Positions 8,221 through 15,790 of a stretch of DNA of 64,000 nucleotides are shown here, one piece after another. The notes beneath the pieces are model-generated. The model was not told the origin of the DNA, ran no database searches, and worked only from the letters and a program-made list of their open reading frames with translations. This stretch comes from an uncultured Clostridia bacterium (GTDB lineage: Bacteria; Bacillota; Clostridia; Oscillospirales; Ruminococcaceae): contig CANQKW010000004.1 of assembly GCA_947624555.1 (NCBI GenBank), forward strand, positions 1-64,000. The letters run 5' to 3'. Position numbers and translations under genes: made by a program. Numbering within the stretch: position 1 is the stretch's first letter; each line of letters begins with the position of its first letter.

Positions 8221-8659
8221 AATTTTTCTCGCTTTCTGTTATGAGATATTCTTCCCTACAGATATTTGTACCGATAATTTTTTCAAAGCTCGCAATTTTA
8301 AAATACAGTCCGTCTGCTCCCTCGTTTACCGAAACAATCGGATATGAATGATCGTAAAGCATATACCGTTCGTCGGTTTTTGAGAGGACAGCGGCGCAGT
8401 TTGGGTGCGAATGATAAAATCCGACTATCATAAGATCATGAGCAAAAGCTAAAAGCTCTGTCTTATGGATAACAAGCGGATCTAAAGCAAAATACGCCGA
8501 TTTATCCCTTGCGCTTTTATTTTCCAGACGCAGCGCTTGTTCTGCAAAGCGCTTATTGCTTATCTGCTTTCCGAGCAAAACGCCGCAGCATTCGTTCGGG
8601 TATTCGCTCTTTGCATGAGCTAAAAGCTCTCTTGTTACTTCATCATTAAGTACGAGCAT
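8168..8659 (-). CDS. M67/JAMM metallopeptidase, copy 2
   Basis: NECCGVLLG...IVGFYHSHPNCAAVLSKTDERYMLYD, JAMM HxHPx7SxxD. Overlaps the fusion gene by 53 nt. Confidence 0.88.
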   Translation of the reverse strand: MLVLNDEVTRELLAHAKSEYPNECCGVLLGKQISNKRFAEQALRLENKSARDKSAYFALDPLVIHKTELLAFAHDLMIVGFYHSHPNCAAVLSKTDERYMLYDHSYPIVSVNEGADGLYFKIASFEKIIGTNICREEYLITESEKNYEEHVVHFGDSAHFRRA

Positions 8660-8671
8660 AAAAATTACCTG

Positions 8672-8725
8672 TAAAAATAAAAAAGCCCGAGTTTTCTACA
8701 GAACACGTTCTGTAAAAACCTCCGG
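8672..8725 (-). terminator. intrinsic-terminator-like hairpin between yezD-like ORF and JAMM gene
   Basis: Reverse strand CCGGAGGTTTTTACAGAAC-GT-GTTCTGTAGAAAACTCGGG followed by CTTTTTTATTTTT. Core TACAGAAC-GT-GTTCTGTA is a perfect inverted repeat. Confidence 0.7.
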
Positions 8726-8771
8726 TTTTCCGGTCAGTTTAATCTGATAAAACTGTATAAAAAGTCAATCC

Positions 8772-8904
8772 TCAGACTGTAGAGAAAGTCCCAGCATGCA
8801 CGCATTATGCCCTTCGGGCAAAACGCTGAAGCGTGACTGCGGCTAGGCTTTGTGCCTGACGCAGTTGCGCTGACGACGCAGATGGGGCTTTATCTACAGT
8901 CTGA
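8772..8904. repeat. 133-bp structured element bounded by 22-bp imperfect terminal inverted repeats
   Basis: Left TCAGACTGTAGAGAAAGTCCCA (8772-8793). Right TGGGGCTTTATCTACAGTCTGA (8883-8904), whose reverse complement matches the left end at 20/22. Interior has nested hairpins (GCCCTTCGGGC, ACGCTGAAGCGT). Confidence 0.65.
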
Positions 8905-9040
8905 TTTTATCTGTTTTTTCTACTTGGATTACCTTTCCGTCCTGAATTACAGCAGTCACGGTCCCGTATTTCGTTTCCCGTATCAGCCTGTCTATAATTT
9001 CAAGGTAATTATCTTTTTTCACATCGTCGGTTTTCGGCAA
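8894..9040 (-). CDS. YezD-like (DUF2292) small protein
   Basis: Reverse-strand translation LPKTDDVKKDNYLEIIDRLIRETKYGTVTAVIQDGKVIQVEKTDKIRL*. Matches the YezD pattern (xxYGxVxxxIQDGKVVQIExTxKIR). TTG start 9040 (or GTG 9049) after GAGGGGG. Not in the supplied ORF track. Confidence 0.72.
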   Translation of the reverse strand: MPKTDDVKKDNYLEIIDRLIRETKYGTVTAVIQDGKVIQVEKTDKIRL

Positions 9041-9073
9041 TATCCACACCCCCTCGGTTTTTGTTATGTTTAC

Positions 9074-9102
9074 ATTATAACACAGTCCAAAGCGTTTGTC
9101 TA
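9074..9102 (-). promoter_or_regulatory. sigma-A-type promoter of the encapsulin/sulfur operon
   Basis: Reverse strand TAGACA - 17 nt - TATAAT just upstream of the YezD-like ORF. Confidence 0.6.
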
Positions 9103-9118
9103 ATACATAATAGGTATT
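9102..9118. promoter_or_regulatory. candidate LysR operator AATAC-N7-GTATT
   Basis: aatacataataggtatt, dyad of the ATAC-N7-GTAT (T-N11-A) type abutting the -35, directly downstream of a lysR gene. Confidence 0.45.
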
Positions 9119-9156
9119 CCGAGCTATAGATTGAATTTATAACTCCGAGCGTGTTT

Positions 9157-10095
9157 TTAATCCTTGCCGATAGCCTTATATTTTTCAAGATAACCCCGTA
9201 TTTCCTCAATATAAAGCCTTCCCATTGCGCTTATAGGCATATTTTTCCTTGTGATATAGCCTATGACCATTCTGTCGGCGTCGTCGGGCGTTTCATATTC
9301 AAACGGAACGGCGACAAAATCCGTACCGTTTAATTCCTCACAGATTATCCCCGAACACAACGTATAGCCGTTCAGTCCTATCATCAGATTTAACATCGTG
9401 GCTCGGTCGCTGGCTTTTATCGTCCTTGCATAATCCTTTGTACCTAAAATCTCCTCCGCAAAATAGAACGAACCGTTGTCGCCCTGTTCAAATGACAGGC
9501 AAGGATATTCGTTAAGCTCTTCAAATCGTATTGAACTGCGCTTTGCAAGCGGATGCTCACGCCACAGATATACATATGCGTCGCAGACGGCAAGCTCGTG
9601 AAATTCCAGATCTTTTGTATGCAGGAGTTTCATTATAACCGCACGGTTGAAGTCGCTGAGATAAATTATCCCGATCTCGCTTTTGCCTGTATTTACGTCG
9701 TCTATCACCTCTTTGGTCTTGGTTTCTCTGATTGCAAAATCGTATTCAGCTGTATTGAATTTTTTTGCTGTTTCTACAAAACTTTTTACTGCAAAAGAAT
9801 AATGCTGCGTTGAAATGCCGAATTTTTTCTTTAAATTTCCAAATTTTCCGTACTTTTGGACAATCTCTTCATATTGCTGATACAACTGCCTTGCGTACAG
9901 CAAAAACTCCATACCCTCGTTTGTAGGCGTAACGCCTCTGCCGCTGCGGTAAAAAATCGTTATCCCAAGCTCCTTTTCAAGCTCCTTTACAGAGCTTGTA
10001 AGCGACGGCTGCGATACATACAAAATTTCCGATGCCTTATTGAGAGAACCTGTTTCGGAAATCGTTATAATATAATGCAGTTGTTGTAAAGTCAT
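9157..10095 (-). CDS. LysR-family transcriptional regulator
   Basis: MTLQQLHYIITISETGSLNKASEILYVSQPSLTSSVKELEKELGITIFYRSGRGVTPTNEG, LysR HTH, followed by a substrate-binding domain. Confidence 0.93.
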   Translation of the reverse strand: MTLQQLHYIITISETGSLNKASEILYVSQPSLTSSVKELEKELGITIFYRSGRGVTPTNEGMEFLLYARQLYQQYEEIVQKYGKFGNLKKKFGISTQHYSFAVKSFVETAKKFNTAEYDFAIRETKTKEVIDDVNTGKSEIGIIYLSDFNRAVIMKLLHTKDLEFHELAVCDAYVYLWREHPLAKRSSIRFEELNEYPCLSFEQGDNGSFYFAEEILGTKDYARTIKASDRATMLNLMIGLNGYTLCSGIICEELNGTDFVAVPFEYETPDDADRMVIGYITRKNMPISAMGRLYIEEIRGYLEKYKAIGKD

Positions 10096-10125
10096 AACAT
10101 CCCTCCTTTTAAACGTCTGTAAATT

Positions 10126-10159
10126 ATTATAATACTATTTACCTACTATGTCAATAGGG
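10126..10159 (-). promoter_or_regulatory. lysR promoter with overlapping palindromic operator
   Basis: Reverse strand CCCTATTGACATAGTAGGTAAATAGTATTATAAT: TTGACA-17-TATAAT. Palindrome ACCTA-N9-TAGGG at 10141-10159 covers the -35. Confidence 0.65.
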
Positions 10160-10218
10160 ATTATGGCATATTTTAAATTTTTTATGATTTTTGGTGAATT
10201 TGGCGCAAAGCAAAGCAA

Positions 10219-10250
10219 AATAAGAGGTCAGAACCAAAATTCTGACCTCT
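10219..10250 (-). terminator. hairpin terminator downstream of tRNA-Thr
   Basis: Inverted repeat aagaggtcagaaccaaaattctgacctctt, followed on the reverse strand by ATTTTGC. Confidence 0.5.
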
Positions 10251-10296
10251 TACCTCTAAAGTGTTGAAACCCACCGTAAAGGTGGGCTTCAATGCG

Positions 10297-10372
10297 TGGA
10301 GCTGGTGAACGGACTCGAACCCCCGACCTGCGCATTACGAATGCGCTGCTCTACCGACTGAGCTACACCAGC
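10297..10372 (-). tRNA. tRNA-Thr (anticodon CGT), CCA encoded
   Basis: Reverse strand GCTGGTGTAGCTCAGTCGGTAGAGCAGCGCATTCGTAATGCGCAGGTCGGGGGTTCGAGTCCGTTCACCAGCTCCA. Loop TTCGTAA gives CGT; acceptor stem GCTGGTG/CACCAGC. Confidence 0.93.
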
Positions 10373-10484
10373 ATATTTTTTCTGCGTCGGACACCATATA
10401 TTATTCTATCACAACGGCGAAATTTTGTCAAGTACTTTTTTGCAAAAAAGAGAATCGGCGATTTCTCACCGACTCACTTCATAT

Positions 10485-11954
10485 TTACAAAATTATACAG
10501 ATAAGTCCCCCACAGCCGTCGTTTATTATCCTGCCTATCGTTTCCTGGAGTTTCATTCGGGCGTCCTGAGGCATTCGATTGAGCTTGTTGTGCAAGCCTT
10601 CGTTTACCAGATCGGACAACGATTTGCCGAAAATATTGCTCTCCCAGATCTTTGTGGGATTTTCCTCAAAATCGTTCAGCAGATAGTTTATCAGCTCCTC
10701 GGACTGTTTTTCGCTGCCGACTATAGGATTTATTTCCGTGGTAATATTTGCGCTCATCATATGTATCGACGGGGCTGACGCTTTTAAACGTACTCCGTAT
10801 TTACCGCCCTGCTTGATTATCTGCGGCTCTTCCAGGGTCAATTCGTCCATTTGCGGCAGCACTATTCCGTAGCCTGTCGCCTCGACTTCGTCAAGTGCAT
10901 TTTTGACTCTTTCGTATCTGCGCTTGATGTTTGCAAGCTCTATCATACACGGCATAAGGTCGTTTTCGCTGTTGAGAGGAAGTCCTGTCGCCTCTCCCAG
11001 AATTTTGTAGAAAAGCTCATTTTCAAGCGTTACGTCAATCACGCCCGAACCTGTGCCCAAATCAAGCTGCATAGGCTCGGCACGCTTTATGTGTTCACAC
11101 TCGTTTATTTTCTCTGCGCAGAGCTTTATGTCGTTTATTCCCCGAATATCCGCAGCGGCTGCTTTTATACAGCCGAAAACGTCTTTTTTAAGCCAATGCT
11201 CCTTGTCAAGCGCAGAAATCCAACGGGGCATTTTTATCTTTACTTCACGGACGGGGAATTTCAAGAGTACCTCTCCTAAAATTTCTTTGATTTTTTCTTC
11301 GTCCATATCAACGCAATTAAGCGGTATAACACGGGTTTCATACTTCTGCGAAAGCTCTTCCGAAAGCTTTTTGCTGTCGGCACTTTCGGGGTCGGTGCAG
11401 TTAAGGAGCACTACAAACGGCTTGTTTATCTCGTTAAGCTCGTTTATTATGCGTTCTTCAGCCTGCTCGTATTCTTCCCTGGGAATGTCCGTCACAGAAC
11501 CGTCTGTCGTTACCACTATTCCTATTGTCGAATGGTCGGTTATGACCTTTCTTGTGCCGACTTCAGCCGCCATATTAAACGGAATTTCCTCGTCGAACCA
11601 CGGCGTTACGACCATTCTCGGCGCCTCGTTTTCTATGTAGCCTATTGCGCTCGGAACAATATAGCCCACGCAGTCGATAAGGCGGACATTCATTTTTACG
11701 TCGTCTATAAGGACAGAAACTGCCTCTTCGGGGACGAATTTCGGCTCGGTGGTCATTATCGTCTTGCCTGCCGACGACTGAGGAAGTTCGTCATTGGCAC
11801 GCTCACGGCGGTATTCGTCGGGAATGTTCGGGATAACCAAATCGTTCATAAAACGGCTGATAAAAGTGGATTTTCCCGAACGCACGGGACCTACTACCCC
11901 AAGGTAAATATTACCTCCCGTGCGCCTGGCTATATCTGAGTAAATATTATTCAT
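10485..11954 (-). CDS. spoIVA: stage IV sporulation protein A (coat-morphogenesis ATPase)
   Basis: MNNIYSDIARRTGGNIYLGVVGPVRSGKSTFISRFMNDLVIPNI, Walker A and ...GRIINDGCGGLICIIL end. Confidence 0.95.
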   Translation of the reverse strand: MNNIYSDIARRTGGNIYLGVVGPVRSGKSTFISRFMNDLVIPNIPDEYRRERANDELPQSSAGKTIMTTEPKFVPEEAVSVLIDDVKMNVRLIDCVGYIVPSAIGYIENEAPRMVVTPWFDEEIPFNMAAEVGTRKVITDHSTIGIVVTTDGSVTDIPREEYEQAEERIINELNEINKPFVVLLNCTDPESADSKKLSEELSQKYETRVIPLNCVDMDEEKIKEILGEVLLKFPVREVKIKMPRWISALDKEHWLKKDVFGCIKAAAADIRGINDIKLCAEKINECEHIKRAEPMQLDLGTGSGVIDVTLENELFYKILGEATGLPLNSENDLMPCMIELANIKRRYERVKNALDEVEATGYGIVLPQMDELTLEEPQIIKQGGKYGVRLKASAPSIHMMSANITTEINPIVGSEKQSEELINYLLNDFEENPTKIWESNIFGKSLSDLVNEGLHNKLNRMPQDARMKLQETIGRIINDGCGGLICIIL

Positions 11955-11977
11955 TTTAATATGCTCCTTTCGACCGC

Positions 11978-13513
11978 TTATACCGTTGGAATTATTATCA
12001 TTCCCGAAAGCGTTTCCTGTTCGTCGATGATGCCGTTTTCTTCCATTAAGGCTTTTACGGTGGTATTGTATGCTTTGGCTATGCTCCAGCAGTCGGACTG
12101 CTCGTCGGTATAGCAAATTCTGAGCGCAAATTCTTCGGATTTGGCTTTCGGCTTATCTTCCTTCACGGTAATATCGCTCAAAGTGTCTGCGGTCACTACA
12201 TCGTGAAGAGCGCCTTTAAGCTCCGTAAGAGCAGATATTTCAATTGCGCCGTCCGATTTTATCGAAAAGTCGGTTTCTGTTACTCTTGCGGTAAACTGTG
12301 CCGAAGAATTTTCGTTTATGTCAGAAACAGGAATAATCTGCTGAAACGCCTCCTGTTTTTCCATATAAAACGGGATATTGTCGGTATTTTTTCCGTAGGC
12401 GGAGCAGCAGAGCAAACCTGAAAATTCGGGATTTTTGTCCTCGTTTATCCGAAAAACGGGATTTTTTATTTCAGCACGGCAATCCCACACAGAACGTATT
12501 TCGCTGTTCTCGGCGGCAAGGTTCATTTTGAGCGTGAGTGACTGCGAAAATGTCCTCGGATAGCTGTTAAGCCTAAGCGTGTTTGTGAGATATTCCGTTT
12601 CAAATTCCGTCGAATAAACGTCGTCGGGAATGGAAAGTTTCTCGGCTTTCCACGCTTTAACGCAGCACTCGGCGGTTAAACGGCAAGAAATTATGCCGCT
12701 GTCGGATTTGGGGATAAGCTCGAAATCAAGAATATTCAAGGAAGGCATTATTACATGGTCGTCGGTTATTCCGTAAATGTCGAGAATTGCGCTTATCGGT
12801 ATTTCGGCGGTCATTTTTTCAGCCTCGGAGCTGCCGTTTGTATCGGCGTCGGGCAAGCCGTAAAGCGCATTTACCACAACAGAGCCTTTTACGACCGCTT
12901 TATCCGCTACAATTCTTACATCGGTGACTTTTGGGCAGGCGGAACTGTCCATTATAAACGCTACTCCGCCCGAACCTGTTTCGATTTCTTCCGAGCTTAA
13001 AAGCTGTTTTTGTGCGTAAAGCGTTTTTCCGCAGCAATTTACGGTCTGCGTTCTTACCTGAAGTCCCTCGGGAATTTCACAGAGAGCGTGTTCACGGCAG
13101 GATTCTGCACGAATACGTCCCGAAACTGCTCCCCTTACGTCTATTCTTCGGGGAGAAACGGCTCGGCAGGTGCAGTAATCCTGTTTCATTTCAAAGCAGA
13201 CTGACGCTGCCGAAATGTCTTTTTTGCTGATGTCAATAAGCTTTGAATAGGTGTAGCGCTGGTCCACGCAGAATACATCGGAACTTCCTTCGGTAAGGTA
13301 CAGCACTTTTATGTATACCACGCCGTCAAGCGAAAGCCTTCCATCGCTTGATACGCTGTACGATACTATTTTCGGCGTCAGCGAACAGGACAGAATTTTA
13401 AAAATGTCGGGACAATAATCGGGCAGAATATAATCCAGCTCTACTCCCTGCTCTGTCTGACCGTCGAAAACCGTTTCATCGATATATACGGCGGATTTGT
13501 TTATTTCTTCCAT
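11978..13513 (-). CDS. DUF3794 (SPOCS) + LysM domain protein, spore-associated
   Basis: MEEINKSAVYIDETVFDGQTEQGVELDYILPDYCPDIFKIL...CYTDEQSDCWSIAKAYNTTVKALMEENGI. ATG 13513 has the RBS aaggagg. Confidence 0.85.
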   Translation of the reverse strand: MEEINKSAVYIDETVFDGQTEQGVELDYILPDYCPDIFKILSCSLTPKIVSYSVSSDGRLSLDGVVYIKVLYLTEGSSDVFCVDQRYTYSKLIDISKKDISAASVCFEMKQDYCTCRAVSPRRIDVRGAVSGRIRAESCREHALCEIPEGLQVRTQTVNCCGKTLYAQKQLLSSEEIETGSGGVAFIMDSSACPKVTDVRIVADKAVVKGSVVVNALYGLPDADTNGSSEAEKMTAEIPISAILDIYGITDDHVIMPSLNILDFELIPKSDSGIISCRLTAECCVKAWKAEKLSIPDDVYSTEFETEYLTNTLRLNSYPRTFSQSLTLKMNLAAENSEIRSVWDCRAEIKNPVFRINEDKNPEFSGLLCCSAYGKNTDNIPFYMEKQEAFQQIIPVSDINENSSAQFTARVTETDFSIKSDGAIEISALTELKGALHDVVTADTLSDITVKEDKPKAKSEEFALRICYTDEQSDCWSIAKAYNTTVKALMEENGIIDEQETLSGMIIIPTV

Positions 13514-13771
13514 TAATCGTTCCTCCTTATGGATATTTATTCGGGGATTTTCTTTTTTCATCTATACTGTATGCTTGGATTGTACAAAGTATGATTTAAT
13601 TTCGGGCAAAAGCTCTTGAAAAAAATTTACAGATATGATATAATGGAAGTTAGAGGTCATAAATTCCCCCGAAAATGACGTCGGCTGACTTCGGTTTTAT
13701 AATGTGCGCTTAAACGAATATTTTTCATCTCCTGCGGAATAATAATATAAAAACGTACAAGAGGTGTAAAA

Positions 13772-14668
13772 ATGGGTCACAAAAACGAGAACTCCGAAGA
13801 AAATAAGGCTCCTTTTACGGAGGAACAAAATCAGCAAATCATTGATATGGGCATTGTCGCAGCAAATAATTCGCCTTATAACATCCATTGTCTGTCGATT
13901 ATCGGTCAGATCGAAGGTCATTATATCCTGCCTCCTACCAACAAATCCACAAAATATGAGCATATTATTCCCGCTCTGGTGGCAATTGAACAGGATAACT
14001 CAATAGAAGGGCTTTTGATAATCCTCAATACCGTGGGCGGAGATGTCGAGGCCGGTCTTGCTTTAGCCGAACTTATTTCGGGAATTTCAAAGCCTACTGT
14101 GTCGATCGTGGTCGGCGGAGGTCACTCGATAGGCGTGCCGCTTGCCGTTTCCGCAAAGGAGAGCTTTATCGTCCCGTCCGCAACAATGACTATCCACCCT
14201 GTCCGTATGAACGGTATGATGCTCGGCGTGCCTCAGACTATGAATTATTTCGAGAAAATGCAGGACAGAATTACTTCTTTCGTTACCAAAAACAGCCATA
14301 TCGCACCTGAACGCTTTAAGGAGCTTATGATGGAACGCGACGAGCTGGTTCTCGATATAGGCACGGTTCTTGACGGGAAATCCGCCGTAAAGGAAGGTCT
14401 TATAGATAATCTCGGTTCTCTTTCTGACGCAGTAAAACGGCTGTATGAGATGATCGAAAAGGATAAATCGAAAAATCCCCAAAACGCAGCCGTAAAACAG
14501 ACAAAATCCTCAAACTCTTCGGGAAAGAAAACCGCCAAAGCCGTTAAATCTTCGGCAAAGGGCAAAAAAGAGCAAAAAGCAGCTGCAGTGAGGCTCAACA
14601 GCTCCGCTGTCAATGAGGCTTTATACGAGCAGAATACTCTTCTGAGAGATATGAGGGGGGAAATGTAA
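13772..14668 (+). CDS. tepA: ClpP-like translocation-enhancing protease TepA, with Lys/Ser-rich C-terminal tail
   Basis: GLLIILNTVGGDVEAGLALAELISGISKPTVSIVVGGGHSIGVPLAVSAKESFIVPSATMTIHPVRMNG. Confidence 0.85.
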   Translation: MGHKNENSEENKAPFTEEQNQQIIDMGIVAANNSPYNIHCLSIIGQIEGHYILPPTNKSTKYEHIIPALVAIEQDNSIEGLLIILNTVGGDVEAGLALAELISGISKPTVSIVVGGGHSIGVPLAVSAKESFIVPSATMTIHPVRMNGMMLGVPQTMNYFEKMQDRITSFVTKNSHIAPERFKELMMERDELVLDIGTVLDGKSAVKEGLIDNLGSLSDAVKRLYEMIEKDKSKNPQNAAVKQTKSSNSSGKKTAKAVKSSAKGKKEQKAAAVRLNSSAVNEALYEQNTLLRDMRGEM

Positions 14669-14808
14669 TGATTGATTTTGAAAATCTCAAAGGCGTTTTT
14701 TCCGAACTCCCCGACGAGCCTGAGCCTGTCGGTGACGAGGAAAAAAGAAATTTCAGGAGAATTATAGCGGCAGACCCTATGAGGCTGCTCCATTTTAACG
14801 GAAACTGA
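14668..14808 (+). CDS. 46-aa small protein translationally coupled to tepA
   Basis: TAATG overlap; MIDFENLKGVFSELPDEPEPVGDEEKRNFRRIIAADPMRLLHFNGN*. No recognisable family. Confidence 0.5.
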   Translation: MIDFENLKGVFSELPDEPEPVGDEEKRNFRRIIAADPMRLLHFNGN

Positions 14809-14816
14809 CAGTAACT

Positions 14817-14849
14817 CCTTGTTTTCCCGAAAAATACGGGAAAACAAGG
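14817..14849. terminator. 13-bp perfect hairpin between tepA/small ORF and uppP
   Basis: CCTTGTTTTCCCG-aaaaata-CGGGAAAACAAGG. Not followed by a T-run on the + strand. Confidence 0.4.
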
Positions 14850-14872
14850 CTGCTTTGAAAGGAACATATATT

Positions 14873-15745
14873 ATGGATTATATTACGGTCATAATTCAGG
14901 CGATTGTGCAGGGACTGACGGAATTTCTTCCCGTTTCAAGCTCGGGACATCTGTCGGTGGTGCAGCATATCACGGGTGTCGACGGAGAGGCTGCTCTGAT
15001 CTTATCAATCGTACTTCATCTCGGCACGCTTGCTGCGGTGTTTATAGCGTTCAGAAAGATTATTTTCGGAATGATCAAGGAATTTTTCCTGACTTTCAGG
15101 GATATTTTCACGGGAAAATTCTCCTGGAAAAATATGAACGCAGACCGCAGAATGATGTTTATGGTGATCATCGCAACCGCTGTTCTTGTGCCTGCTTATC
15201 TCGTAAAGGATTTCTTTACGGCTCGGCAGGGCGACGGAGATATTATTTTCGAGGGAGCAGCGTTCCTGTTTACGGCTATGCTGCTGTTTATGTGCGACCA
15301 TTGCAGCGGTACAAAAACGGGCGAAGAAATGTCTGTCAAGGACGGAATTATCGTGGGTCTTTTTCAATGCGTCGCTCTTTTCCCGGGAGTTTCTCGCTCG
15401 GGTTCGACCACAGCCGCAGGACTTTTTTGCGGTCTTGAAAAGGAAACGGCGGTTTCGTTTGCATTTATCCTCGGAATACCGGCAATTCTCGGCGGAAGCG
15501 TACTTGAAATTGGCGAAGCTTTGAAATCGGACGTTGAACTTAACTGGGCAGCTCTCGGAATAGGATTTGCAATTTCGGCTATCGTGGGATTTCTTGCGAT
15601 AAAGCTTGTAAAATGGCTTATCAGAAAAGACAGATTTAAAATCTTCGGCATTTATACCGCAATTATCGGCGCTGCCTGCATAGCAGGCGGTATATGGGAA
15701 AATATGACGGGAAACACTCTCGGTTCTCTTTTGGGGATAGGCTGA
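14873..15745 (+). CDS. uppP: undecaprenyl-diphosphatase
   Basis: MDYITVIIQAIVQGLTEFLPVSSSGHLSVV...GVSRSGSTTAAGL. Confidence 0.95.
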   Translation: MDYITVIIQAIVQGLTEFLPVSSSGHLSVVQHITGVDGEAALILSIVLHLGTLAAVFIAFRKIIFGMIKEFFLTFRDIFTGKFSWKNMNADRRMMFMVIIATAVLVPAYLVKDFFTARQGDGDIIFEGAAFLFTAMLLFMCDHCSGTKTGEEMSVKDGIIVGLFQCVALFPGVSRSGSTTAAGLFCGLEKETAVSFAFILGIPAILGGSVLEIGEALKSDVELNWAALGIGFAISAIVGFLAIKLVKWLIRKDRFKIFGIYTAIIGAACIAGGIWENMTGNTLGSLLGIG

Positions 15746-15790
15746 AATACAGACTGAAATCAGGACGACAAAATAATTTGGGGTGAAAAA

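Noticed and set aside
8772-8904. Possible riboswitch/T-box or tRNA-like structure before the sulfur operon
   Set aside because: No T-box AGGGTGGNACCGCG motif, no SAM-box core, no tRNA arms. Reported as an inverted-repeat element instead.
10292-10504. ORF over the tRNA region (MRGAGERTRTPDLRITNALLYRLSYTS...)
   Set aside because: This is the well-known spurious translation across a reverse-strand tRNA gene.
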